NCBI RefSeq assembly: GCF_021531975.1
Contig: NZ_JAFBIY010000004.1
Location: 231,656-295,655 of the forward strand
Direction of reading: 5' to 3'
DNA length: 64,000 nt
From: Faecalicatena contorta
GTDB taxonomy: Bacteria; Bacillota; Clostridia; Lachnospirales; Lachnospiraceae
Part shown: positions 17,524-25,895 of the stretch, one piece after another
How positions within the stretch are numbered: the stretch's first letter is position 1
Layout: each line of letters opens with the position of its first letter
Translations under genes and position numbers: made by a program
Notes under the pieces: model-generated
The model's database searches: none
What the model was told of the DNA's origin: nothing
The model's input: the letters and a program-made list of their open reading frames with translations, nothing else

Positions 17524-18843
17524 TTATTTCTTCTTGCGGTTCGCAAGTGCAATTTTTCTCATTGAACCAATGGACTGCTTCAGTGGACGTTTTGCAGGAC
17601 ATACATAACTGCAGGATCCACATTCCATACATTCCAGACCTTCATGCGCTGTAAAAGCCGCCTCATCATGGTGCTCTGCATAATCAGCAAGTCTGGATGG
17701 AATCAGACGGCTTGGGCAGGCATCTACACAACGTCCGCAGTTGATGCATGCGGATGGTTCATATGCTGCAACTTCATCTTTCGTAAATCCAAGAATGGAT
17801 GAAGAAGTCTTTGTGACCGGTACATCCAGGCTAAACATAGAAAATCCCATCATCGGACCACCGGAAATAATCTTTTCAGGCTCACTCTTAAATCCGCCTG
17901 CTGCTTCCACAAGCTCTGCCTGATTTGTACCAAATAATACTCTGAAGTTACCCGGCTCATTTACCGCATCACCACTGACTGTTACAACACGCTCCATAGA
18001 AGGCTTTCCTTCTGCAACAGCCTGATAAATACTGATCAGTGTTGCCACGTTATCAACAACACATCCTGCATCTGCCGGAAGCATTGCAGAGTTGATCGCT
18101 CTTCCTGTAGTAGCATAAATGAGCTGACGCTCACCGCCCTGCGGATACTTGGTCTTCAATGTCAGTACTTCCATACGCGGCTCATCTTTTGTAAGTTCCT
18201 TTAATTTTTCAATACAATCCGGTTTATTATCCTCTACACCAAAGATTCCCTTCGCGTTATCGAATAACTTCAGGACGATCTTCATACCGCCTACCAGTTT
18301 CTCTGGTGTCTCAAGTATGGATCTGTAATCCGCTGTAATATAAGGCTCACATTCTGCACAGTTTGCAATAATGTAATCAATCTTATCCGGTTCTTTCGGA
18401 GATAATTTCACCTTGGTCGGGAAACCTGCGCCACCCATACCTACGACTCCGGCTTCTCCGATTGCATTCAGGATTTCTTCCTTTGTCATCTCTTCCAGCG
18501 GCTTAACCTCAGGATATGTAACCTCTTCGTACTCTCCGTCATTCTCAACAACAATACTCTTCACTCTTCCTCCTGTCGGATTCAGACGAGTCTCGATTGC
18601 CTTGACTGTACCAGATACGGACGCATAAATTGGTGCAGACACAAATCCGCCTGCTTCTGCAATCTTCTGTCCTTTCAATACACGTTCCCCCACTTCGACA
18701 ACTGGACTTGCCGGTGCACCGATATGCTGTGAAACCGGATATACCAAATCGCCTTTTGGTTTTACCTCGACAATCGCCTTGTCTTTTGCCAGGCGCTTGC
18801 CGTCATCCGGGTGGACACCACCCTTAAATGTTAACAATGCCAT
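17524..18843 (-). CDS. rnfC: Rnf complex subunit RnfC (NADH/Fe-S subunit)
   Basis: A 439-residue RnfC, first gene of rnfCDGEAB. It has an N-terminal barrel-sandwich region (GGVHPDDGKRLAKDKAIVEVKPKGDLVYPVSQHIGAPA), a nucleotide/flavin-binding core (GEAGVVGMGGAGFPTKVKL, KTKYPQGGERQLIYA) and two [4Fe-4S] motifs at the C-terminus (CINCGRCVDACP, CMECGSCSYVCP). RnfC passes electrons to NAD+. The full complex couples ferredoxin oxidation to Na+ or H+ export. The ATG has AAGGATAAAGGG upstream. I could not identify a convincing promoter in the 180-bp gap before it. Confidence 0.97.
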   Translation of the reverse strand: MALLTFKGGVHPDDGKRLAKDKAIVEVKPKGDLVYPVSQHIGAPASPVVEVGERVLKGQKIAEAGGFVSAPIYASVSGTVKAIETRLNPTGGRVKSIVVENDGEYEEVTYPEVKPLEEMTKEEILNAIGEAGVVGMGGAGFPTKVKLSPKEPDKIDYIIANCAECEPYITADYRSILETPEKLVGGMKIVLKLFDNAKGIFGVEDNKPDCIEKLKELTKDEPRMEVLTLKTKYPQGGERQLIYATTGRAINSAMLPADAGCVVDNVATLISIYQAVAEGKPSMERVVTVSGDAVNEPGNFRVLFGTNQAELVEAAGGFKSEPEKIISGGPMMGFSMFSLDVPVTKTSSSILGFTKDEVAAYEPSACINCGRCVDACPSRLIPSRLADYAEHHDEAAFTAHEGLECMECGSCSYVCPAKRPLKQSIGSMRKIALANRKKK

Positions 18844-18966
18844 CCCTTTATCCTTCCTTCCTTAATTCTCTATTCTATACTATACAAGAAAATGTTGCTT
18901 TTATCCAGTATTCCACAACAATTCCTTGTACATTTCGCAGTACAGCTTGTTGATTTTTTAACACAT

Positions 18967-18997
18967 AAAAGATAGAGGCATTACGCCTCTATCTTTT
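18967..18997 (-). terminator. Terminator after the S1-like gene
   Basis: A 13-bp perfect stem (AAAAGATAGAGGC / GCCTCTATCTTTT) with a 5-nt loop, ending on the minus strand in a short T run. It separates the ispH-S1 transcript from the rnf operon. The rest of 18844-19023 shows nothing else I can support. Confidence 0.85.
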
Positions 18998-19023
18998 CTA
19001 TTTCACATATAGAATTGTGTTGA

Positions 19024-20124
19024 TTATTCTGCGTCTGTGACACTTTCTTCCACACTCTCTTCTGTCTCAGCAACTGGCTCTAATGCTTTCATGCTCAGGC
19101 TGATCTTCTTTTCTTCTTCATTCAAATCAACAATCTTAGCCGTAATCTCCTGACCTACGGACAGAACATCTGACGGCTTATCAACATGTGCTCTTGAAAT
19201 CTGAGATACATGAAGTAATGCATCAACTCCAGGAGCAAGCTCAACAAATGCGCCGAAATCTGTCATTCTGGCAACTTTTCCTGTAATCTCTTTTCCAACA
19301 GCGTATTTCTCAGATGCATTTGCCCATGGATTACTCTCCGGGAACTTAAGGCTCAATGCAATCTTTGTATCATGAATATCCTTAATAAGTACTTTTACCG
19401 CATCGCCTACTTTAAATACTTTCTTAGGATTCTCAACTCGTCCCCATGACATCTCGGAGATGTGAAGAAGTCCGTCTACACCGCCAAGATCAATAAATGC
19501 ACCAAAATCTGTAACATTCTTTACTGTTCCTTCAACTGTATCGCCAACATTCAGTTTTTCAAACAGTTCTTTCTGCTTTTCTGCTCTTTCGGCAACGAGA
19601 AGCTGTCTTCTGTCACCGATCACACGGTTTCTTCTTGGATTGAACTCGCTGATCACAAATTCAATTTCCTGATCCTGATATTTGCTTAAATCTTTCTCAT
19701 AAGTATCTGACACAAGACTTGCAGGGATAAATACTCTTGCCTCATCGATCACAACACTTAATCCGCCGCCAAGAATCTGTGCAACAGGAGCTTTCAGCAC
19801 TTCGTGATTTTCAAAAGCTTCTCTTAATCTTTCATTTCCTTTTTCTGCGGCCAGTCTCTTATATGTGAGTAACACCTGACCCTCTCCGTCATTTACTTTT
19901 AAAACTTTTGCGGTCATGCTGTCACCAACAGATACCATTGTTGTAAGGTCTGCATTCGGTTCGTTTGTGTATTCGCTTCTGGAAATGATACCGTCTGCCT
20001 TATAACCTATATTCAAAACGATCTCATCCGGCTTAACGTCGATAACTGTACCGTCTACAACCTCTCCGTTTCTTATTGTCTTAAATGACTCTTCCAACAT
20101 CTGTTCAAAAGTTAATTCTGACAT
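19024..20124 (-). CDS. 30S ribosomal protein S1-like (four S1 domains)
   Basis: A 366-residue protein with four S1 RNA-binding repeats at about residues 18-85, 103-165, 190-258 and 275-345; the last two are best conserved (VTDFGAFIDLGGVDGLLHISEMSW and MTDFGAFVELAPGVDALLHVSQIS). It is shorter than the six-domain S1 of proteobacteria, as usual in Firmicutes. The C-terminus is acidic. The ATG at 20124 has GAGGAGG upstream and overlaps the 3' end of ispH by 20 bp in another frame. In some Clostridia the two are fused; here they are separate but overlapping. Confidence 0.93.
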   Translation of the reverse strand: MSELTFEQMLEESFKTIRNGEVVDGTVIDVKPDEIVLNIGYKADGIISRSEYTNEPNADLTTMVSVGDSMTAKVLKVNDGEGQVLLTYKRLAAEKGNERLREAFENHEVLKAPVAQILGGGLSVVIDEARVFIPASLVSDTYEKDLSKYQDQEIEFVISEFNPRRNRVIGDRRQLLVAERAEKQKELFEKLNVGDTVEGTVKNVTDFGAFIDLGGVDGLLHISEMSWGRVENPKKVFKVGDAVKVLIKDIHDTKIALSLKFPESNPWANASEKYAVGKEITGKVARMTDFGAFVELAPGVDALLHVSQISRAHVDKPSDVLSVGQEITAKIVDLNEEEKKISLSMKALEPVAETEESVEESVTDAE

Positions 20125-20962
20125 TATTTTGAACCTCCTCAATTATTTTCTTGGGCGTGGATGCCCCTGCTGTAATACCTACTGTTTCCACGGACCTTAA
20201 TTGATTCATATCCAAATCGTCAAGTGTCTGTATATAGTACGTATCCGCACATGCATTGCTGCATATTTCAAATAACTTCTGGGTGTTAGAACTCCGCTTA
20301 TCGCCAATAACGATCATAGCGTCCACCCTGCCTGCAATGTCCCTGGCCTCTTCCTGACGCTCTTTGGTTGCACTGCAAATCGTATTTAAAACAATTATAT
20401 CATACCCCTTTTCAGAAATAATTTCAACTAATTCTTTGAATTTATTGTAATTAAATGTCGTCTGCGAAACGATACAGATTTTCTTATTTCTGTCTGTCAG
20501 TTCAAACATTCTCGCTTCTTCCGCTGTCTGAATAACTGTCACATCTTGTCCTGCCCAGCCTCTGATTCCTTCCACTTCCGGATGTGAACTGTTTCCGATA
20601 ATGATTATATGCGAATTCTTCCCGCTTTCTTCGGACACAATTTTGTGTATTTTTTTTACAAAAGGACAGGTTGCATCTACACATGTAATCTGCCTTGCTT
20701 CTAAAATATCATATACGTATTTCGGAACCCCATGGGAGCGGATGATCACGATTCCTTCCCTGATCTCTTTTAATTCTTCCAGTGTATGAAGGACCACAAC
20801 GCCCTTTTTCTCCATATCCTTTATAACTTCCTCATTATGGATAATCGGACCAAATGTATAGATTTTTTTATCTACATGCTCCGCCACCTGTTCGTACACA
20901 GTCTCAACGGCCCGCTTCACACCAAAGCAAAAACCTGCTGTCTTCGCCAGTTCTACTTTCAT
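20105..20962 (-). CDS. ispH: 4-hydroxy-3-methylbut-2-enyl diphosphate reductase
   Basis: A 285-residue IspH, the last enzyme of the MEP isoprenoid pathway, giving IPP and DMAPP. The three cysteines that hold its [4Fe-4S] cluster are in GFCFGVKRA (Cys12), VDATCPFVKK and LNTICSATKERQ. Other family segments such as IIRSHG and VGITAGASTPKKII are present. It ends inside the start of the S1-like gene; the ribosome binding site of that gene lies within ispH codons. It follows cmk by 19 bp. Confidence 0.97.
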   Translation of the reverse strand: MKVELAKTAGFCFGVKRAVETVYEQVAEHVDKKIYTFGPIIHNEEVIKDMEKKGVVVLHTLEELKEIREGIVIIRSHGVPKYVYDILEARQITCVDATCPFVKKIHKIVSEESGKNSHIIIIGNSSHPEVEGIRGWAGQDVTVIQTAEEARMFELTDRNKKICIVSQTTFNYNKFKELVEIISEKGYDIIVLNTICSATKERQEEARDIAGRVDAMIVIGDKRSSNTQKLFEICSNACADTYYIQTLDDLDMNQLRSVETVGITAGASTPKKIIEEVQNNVRINF

Positions 20963-20981
20963 ACATTATCTGCCTTTCAAT

Positions 20982-21638
20982 TTATCTGCAAAGATTTACA
21001 ATTGCATCTACTACTTCGTCGATCGTCATATGGGAGCTGTCAACAAGCACAGCATCTTCCGCCTGCTTAAGCGGTGCTGTCTCTCTTGTCATGTCACGGT
21101 GATCTCTCTGTTCAATATCTTTTTCGATTTCTTTCAGATCACAGGAAACGCCCTTCTGGATCAGTTCGTCATATCTCCTTTTCGCCCGTGTCTCAACACT
21201 TGCGGTCAGATATACTTTTACATCTGCATCAGGAAGGACACATGTTCCGATATCTCTTCCGTCCATGATTACATTCTGCGTTCTTGCCAGATTTCTCTGC
21301 AGGTCAAGAAGCTTCGCACGGACCTCCGGAATGGCAGAACTTCTAGACGCCATATTCCCAACTGCTTCATCACGGAGTCTGTCTGTAATATTTTTCCCAT
21401 TGAGGTAGACCTGCTGCATTCCGTTCTCATAACAGATCGTCACATCTACATCCTTACAGGCTTCTATAATCTTTTCTGTATTTTCTGCATCAACTCCGCT
21501 GTCCAGGAAATGAACAGCAAGTCCACGGTACATCGCACCCGTATCCACATAAATAAATCCTTTTTCTTTCGCAACCAGCTTTGCGATCGTACTTTTTCCT
21601 GCTCCTGCCGGTCCGTCAATTGCCACATTATATCCCAT
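20982..21638 (-). CDS. cmk: Cytidylate kinase
   Basis: A 218-residue (d)CMP kinase. The P-loop GPAGAGKST lies near the N-terminus, followed by YVDTGAMYRGLA and the nucleotide-binding GRDIGTCVLPDADVKVYLTAS. The start at 21638 has AAGGAG upstream; the longer frame reading upstream through the YcxB-like gene has no binding site. The order cmk-ispH-S1 is common in Firmicutes (with plsC sometimes between). Confidence 0.97.
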   Translation of the reverse strand: MGYNVAIDGPAGAGKSTIAKLVAKEKGFIYVDTGAMYRGLAVHFLDSGVDAENTEKIIEACKDVDVTICYENGMQQVYLNGKNITDRLRDEAVGNMASRSSAIPEVRAKLLDLQRNLARTQNVIMDGRDIGTCVLPDADVKVYLTASVETRAKRRYDELIQKGVSCDLKEIEKDIEQRDHRDMTRETAPLKQAEDAVLVDSSHMTIDEVVDAIVNLCR

Positions 21639-21669
21639 CCGATAATCTCCTTTTCTTCTTATCAAAATC

Positions 21670-22269
21670 TTACATTTTGATAAAGCCCTTTTTCGCTCCC
21701 TGACATTTCGCCTCAAGGAATGAACGAAGTGCATCTGCATCACCCTCTACAAAAGCATCTTTCGGGAATCCATAAAGCCCTTTCTCACCACTTGGCTGAC
21801 GCACTACAATTGCCATAGCGTCATCTGTTTCAAGAAGTCTGGTCACATCTTTGTAATAATATGTTTTTTCAAGTGTCTTTGTAATATTACGGAAACACTC
21901 TTCCTCAAAACACATACGAACAGTAAAATCCGCACCTTTTCTCATTTTTTTACGTCTGTTATACATCTCTTCTCCATCACCGGCAGCAGAAAGTTTTGCA
22001 ACTTTCTTTCCAATTGTTTTCGCCAGTATACCTGAAAGGAAATACACTGCGATCCACACCACAAGCACTTTAAGCAGAAAAACCGCAAGACCGGAAGGGG
22101 TACCTCCACCCGGATTCCCATAAACCATCATAAGCGCTGCAACAAACGGTACAAGAATCATCAGGAACAGACGTATATTGATATATGTCTTGTCCATATC
22201 ATATACCCCACATATTTTGGTAAGGACTTCCTGCGTCTCCTTATATTTGATTTCAAACTTTGTTTCCAT
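21670..22269 (-). CDS. YcxB-like membrane protein, 199 aa
   Basis: A protein with two adjacent membrane helices (about residues 34-53 and 60-83) followed by a cytoplasmic domain resembling the YcxB C-terminal domain: a KMRKGADFTVRMCFEEECFRNITKTLEKTYYYKDVTRLLET core and an ending GEKGLYGFPKDAFVEGDADALRSFLE. Its function is unknown. The ATG at 22269 has AAGGAGG upstream. It lies between the BaiN-like flavoprotein and cmk and may share their transcript. Confidence in the family is moderate. Confidence 0.7.
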   Translation of the reverse strand: METKFEIKYKETQEVLTKICGVYDMDKTYINIRLFLMILVPFVAALMMVYGNPGGGTPSGLAVFLLKVLVVWIAVYFLSGILAKTIGKKVAKLSAAGDGEEMYNRRKKMRKGADFTVRMCFEEECFRNITKTLEKTYYYKDVTRLLETDDAMAIVVRQPSGEKGLYGFPKDAFVEGDADALRSFLEAKCQGAKKGFIKM

Positions 22270-22298
22270 TCTAATCCTCCTTGGTATATCTATATATT

Positions 22299-23534
22299 TT
22301 AATTCCACCGGATACCGGCACCCGCCGCATACCCTGTTGACCATGCAATCTGCAGATTAAATCCACCGGTCAATGCATCAACATCCAGAACCTCACCCGC
22401 AAAATACAGTCCTTCTACAAGCTTCGATTCCATTGTTCCCGGATCAATTTCTTTTGTCAGAACACCACCTTTGGTAATAATGGCTTCGTTATATCCTCGC
22501 AGTCCCGTAAGTGTCATTGTAAGATGCTTGATCAGATGTACGAATCGGCTTCTTTCTTCTTTGGAAATGACATTTACTTTCTTTTCCGGATCAATTTCAC
22601 TTAATTCTATCATAACCGGAATCAGTTTTGCAGGGAATAATTTTCCAATTGCATTTTTAAACTGACGGTTCTGGTTTTCTTCAAAATCACGCAGTACGCG
22701 CTTATCCAGTGCTTCTTCCGAAAGCGCAGGCTTTAGATCAATCTCTAATGAAAGCGGCTTCTCCTTTAGTTTTTTTCCAATATAACTGCTGGCACTGATG
22801 ATCAAAGGTCCACTTACACCAAAATGTGTGAACAACATTTCTCCAAATTCCTGATACAGTTTCTTCTTTCCATCCAACACCGTAACTTCCACATTACGAA
22901 GTGACAATCCCTGGAGTTCTGTTATCCATGGTTCTTTTACCTCTACCGGCACAAGAGACGGCATACAGGGCTTGATCTTGTGTCCGAGCTTTTCCGCAAA
23001 CCGGTATCCATCACCGGTAGAGCCTGTTGTCGGATAAGACAGGCCTCCCGTTGCAATGATACACGCATCTCCTTCCGCGATCGTCCCGTCCGCAAGAACA
23101 AGATGGTGAAATCTTCCCTCCTCAGCTTTTATCTCTTCTACCGGTGTGCATAGCATGATTTTTACATGGAGCCTGCGCATCTCCTGCTCAAGACATCGAA
23201 TTACATCAGATGAATGATCTGAAACAGGAAATACTCTGTCACCCCGTTCAATCTTCGTATGAAGGCCGGCTGACTCAAAAAAGTCAATCACATCCTGATT
23301 CGTATATCCATAAAAGCTGCTGTACATAAATTTCGAATTACTTACAACAGATGAAAAAAGCGTCTCCATATCTCCGGCATTTGTAATATTACATCTTCCT
23401 TTTCCGGTAATAAACAGCTTCTTACCCAGTTTTTCGTTTTTTTCATATACCCAGACATCATGCCCGCATCTGGCTGCTGTAATAGCCGCAAACATTCCTG
23501 CGGCTCCGCCGCCTATAATAAGCACTTTACTCAT
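22299..23534 (-). CDS. NAD(P)/FAD-dependent oxidoreductase, HI0933/BaiN family
   Basis: A 411-residue flavoprotein with an N-terminal dinucleotide-binding GGGAAGMFAAITAA, the family segment LGKKLFITGKGRCNITNA and a C-terminal FAGEVLDVDALTGGFNLQIAWSTG. These define the HI0933/YhiN family. One member, BaiN of Clostridium scindens, has been linked to bile acid dehydroxylation, but most members are housekeeping proteins of unknown substrate and nothing nearby suggests bile acid metabolism. It overlaps the MurR-like regulator by 8 bp. Confidence 0.9.
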   Translation of the reverse strand: MSKVLIIGGGAAGMFAAITAARCGHDVWVYEKNEKLGKKLFITGKGRCNITNAGDMETLFSSVVSNSKFMYSSFYGYTNQDVIDFFESAGLHTKIERGDRVFPVSDHSSDVIRCLEQEMRRLHVKIMLCTPVEEIKAEEGRFHHLVLADGTIAEGDACIIATGGLSYPTTGSTGDGYRFAEKLGHKIKPCMPSLVPVEVKEPWITELQGLSLRNVEVTVLDGKKKLYQEFGEMLFTHFGVSGPLIISASSYIGKKLKEKPLSLEIDLKPALSEEALDKRVLRDFEENQNRQFKNAIGKLFPAKLIPVMIELSEIDPEKKVNVISKEERSRFVHLIKHLTMTLTGLRGYNEAIITKGGVLTKEIDPGTMESKLVEGLYFAGEVLDVDALTGGFNLQIAWSTGYAAGAGIRWN

Positions 23535-24432
23535 TCTTTATTTCCACCTTATCACCGACCATATTTAATTCATCTTTACTGTATACCTGATATTCATCCC
23601 AGATCTGTTCCAGTGTCTCAAGTGTAGTAATGACTTTCTCCTGTTCCTTCATGCACAACGCAACAACAAGCGCATTTACTACACTCAGCGGAGCAACAAG
23701 AGAATCTACAATCGAAGCCATGTCACTTCTGGCGATCAGATTGCAGGATGAATAAAGTGTCATCGGCGAATGAACACTGTCCGTCAGGGTAATCACTTTG
23801 GCCTTACGATTGCTTGCAAACTCCAGTGCTTTTAATGTACGCATAGAATAGCGCGGAAAACTGATTCCGATGATCACATCATCTTCACTGATACGAATCA
23901 GCTGTTCAAAAATCTCACTGGAACTATTTGTATGTACAGCTGTTACATTTTCGCAGATCAGATTCAGATAAAACGCCAGAAACTCAGCAAGAGGAGCACA
24001 GCTTCGAATACCTATCACATAGATTCTCTTTGCATTCAGAATCGTATCTACTGCAACTTCAAAAGCCTCATGATCAATCGAACCCATCGTCAGCTTAATC
24101 TTCTCAATATCCGACTGCAAAACAGATGTCAATATCTCACCCTGGCTGATTCTGCCATAAGTCACTTCCATGCGCTGTATCGAATTCAGCTTCGTGCGCA
24201 CAAGCTCGCCAAGTGCTTTCTGAAACCCCGGATAGCCATCATAGCCTAACGCCATCGCAAATCTTACAACCGTAGATTCACTGACACCTACCTCTTCTCC
24301 CATCTTCGCCGCAGTCAGAAACGCGGCTTTATCATAATCCTCACGGATAAAATCAGCAAGCTTCTTCTGTCCCTTGCTGAATTTCTTATATCCGTCATCT
24401 ATTTTTTTCAATAATTCATTCTTTGTACCCAT
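23527..24432 (-). CDS. MurR/RpiR family transcriptional regulator
   Basis: A 301-residue regulator with an N-terminal HTH_6 domain (residues about 1-77, with VSESTVVRFAMALGYDGYPGFQKAL) and a C-terminal sugar-isomerase (SIS) domain (about 125-265, with IYVIGIRSCAPLAEFLAFYLN and DVIIGISFPRYSMRTLKALE). Such proteins sense phosphosugars, often amino sugars or cell-wall sugars. No sugar operon is adjacent; the downstream overlapping gene is the BaiN-like flavoprotein. Its target is unknown. Confidence 0.92.
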   Translation of the reverse strand: MGTKNELLKKIDDGYKKFSKGQKKLADFIREDYDKAAFLTAAKMGEEVGVSESTVVRFAMALGYDGYPGFQKALGELVRTKLNSIQRMEVTYGRISQGEILTSVLQSDIEKIKLTMGSIDHEAFEVAVDTILNAKRIYVIGIRSCAPLAEFLAFYLNLICENVTAVHTNSSSEIFEQLIRISEDDVIIGISFPRYSMRTLKALEFASNRKAKVITLTDSVHSPMTLYSSCNLIARSDMASIVDSLVAPLSVVNALVVALCMKEQEKVITTLETLEQIWDEYQVYSKDELNMVGDKVEIKNE

Positions 24433-24509
24433 GTTAAAAACCTTCTTTTTTTCACATTGTTTACATTATAGAATGAAATGGGGGAATATTCAATGGAAAT
24501 TTCGTCACA

Positions 24510-24552
24510 AATTGGGGACGTAGACTTTTTAAAAAAGTCTACGTCCCCAATT
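24510..24552. repeat. Perfect 21-bp inverted repeat (GGGGACGTAGAC palindrome)
   Basis: The arms 24510-24530 and 24532-24552 are perfect reverse complements around a single central base. The outer part reads AATTGGGGACGTAGAC. It lies in the 147-bp gap between the amidohydrolase stop and the MurR-like start. There is no T tract on either strand, so it is not a standard terminator. A related but imperfect GGGGAC-ended palindrome lies at 60218-60259. Confidence 0.9.
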
Positions 24553-24579
24553 GAAAAATGTGGTGTACCTTTTTGTTTT

Positions 24580-25818
24580 CTACATGAACATATTTCCAGT
24601 TCCCACGTATCTGATTCCATTTTCAAATACGCGTTTTCCATCCATAGTTACGAGTTTCACATCGTTTAAGCATTTGATATCTTTGCTGAGATTGCCGCCG
24701 ACAACAAGAATATCTGCATCCAGTCCTTCTTTGATAAGTCCTCTCTCGTTTTCCACACCCAGAACCTTTGCCGGATTGGATGTTGCAGTTTGGATTGCCT
24801 GTACCGGTGTAATACCGTATTCCACCATATACTGAAGCTCTCTTGGAAGCGGCAGAAGTGGTGACTGATACATTACCATATCTGTTCCTGCGATTACAGT
24901 AACTCCTGTATCATAAAATGCTTTAAAGTTATCTCTATATGCCTTGTATGCAGGTTCAAAGTACTGATAGTCATTGATTTCTTTCTGCATAACCGGATCG
25001 TTTACCGGCATGCCTGCATGATTTTCCATTTTATCTTTGCAGATTTCATACAGAAGTGTATATGCCATAATAGTAGGCGTCCATGCGATTCCCTTTTCGG
25101 CCATCTGTTTTGCGTGGTCAACTGTCATAAATGTAGCATGTTCTATCGTATCAAATCCTGCATCGATACACATCTGGATTCCTGGATTCGTTCCTGCATG
25201 AACTGCACATTTAATTCCTCTTCTGTGGCACTCATCAACAGCTACATCCAGTTCTTCCTGTGTAAACTCCGGAATATGTGAACGGTGTGTGGTGAGTATC
25301 TTTACCCATTCTGCTCCATCACGAACCTGTTTACGGATCTCTTTTCTTACTTCCCATGGTCCATCTACTTCCGGAACCTCATCACATGCATGTCCGCCTG
25401 TCATACACATACCTGTGTCTGTATGTGTGATCTTCGGAACAGTAATAAATCCTTTCTCTGCAGCAAGCTTTAAGGATTTGCACACTCCGTGATAGGAAGA
25501 CAGGTCTCTCACAGAAGTAATTCCTCTTTCAAATGCAGCCTGTGCATGCTGCAGTGCATACAGTGTGATCATCTGGTCATTATAGTTGAATGAATCCGGC
25601 TGTGAATACCAGTAAGCAAGATGCACATGCATATCAAAAAGTCCTGGAAGAATGGTAGCATCACCATAGTCTTTCACTTCTTCCTGTGGAAATTCCTTCA
25701 CCAGCTCTTCTTTTGAAGCAATCTTCTGAATTTTCCCATCTGCCCCAATCAGTACAGCCTTATCTGTCAAAACTGTTTTTCCATCACCTGTCATGAGATA
25801 TTTTGCACAAATAATCAT
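24580..25818 (-). CDS. Amidohydrolase family metal-dependent hydrolase
   Basis: A 412-residue amidohydrolase. Metal-site residues are all visible: HxH in LFDMHVHLAYW, a candidate carboxylated lysine in AEWVKILTTH, histidines in KCAVHAGTN and DTIEHATFM, and the aspartate in VIAGTDMVMY. It resembles the imidazolonepropionase-like/prolidase subgroup (YtcJ and Sgx relatives), which cleave N-acyl amino acids or dipeptides, but the substrate cannot be inferred. It follows the LeuA-AraC gene by 77 bp; a lone TATAAT (minus strand 25865-25860) in that gap could be its own promoter. There is no signal peptide, so it is cytoplasmic. Confidence 0.88.
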   Translation of the reverse strand: MIICAKYLMTGDGKTVLTDKAVLIGADGKIQKIASKEELVKEFPQEEVKDYGDATILPGLFDMHVHLAYWYSQPDSFNYNDQMITLYALQHAQAAFERGITSVRDLSSYHGVCKSLKLAAEKGFITVPKITHTDTGMCMTGGHACDEVPEVDGPWEVRKEIRKQVRDGAEWVKILTTHRSHIPEFTQEELDVAVDECHRRGIKCAVHAGTNPGIQMCIDAGFDTIEHATFMTVDHAKQMAEKGIAWTPTIMAYTLLYEICKDKMENHAGMPVNDPVMQKEINDYQYFEPAYKAYRDNFKAFYDTGVTVIAGTDMVMYQSPLLPLPRELQYMVEYGITPVQAIQTATSNPAKVLGVENERGLIKEGLDADILVVGGNLSKDIKCLNDVKLVTMDGKRVFENGIRYVGTGNMFM

Positions 25819-25895
25819 CTTAAGTATCCTCCTTATGACATAAAAAATCTCTTGTGAATATTATAACACAATTTTACAGACTAGAGTACAAATTC

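Noticed and set aside
19024..20962. An IspH-S1 fusion protein as found in some Clostridia
   Set aside because: Here the two genes overlap by 20 bp in different frames, and S1 has its own GGAGG and ATG, so they are separate proteins.
22299..24432. Bile acid dehydroxylation genes suggested by the BaiN-like protein
   Set aside because: No other bai genes are present; the HI0933 family is widespread and mostly unrelated to bile acids.
24510..24552. Palindrome as the terminator of the amidohydrolase gene
   Set aside because: The fold is strong but neither strand has a T run after it.
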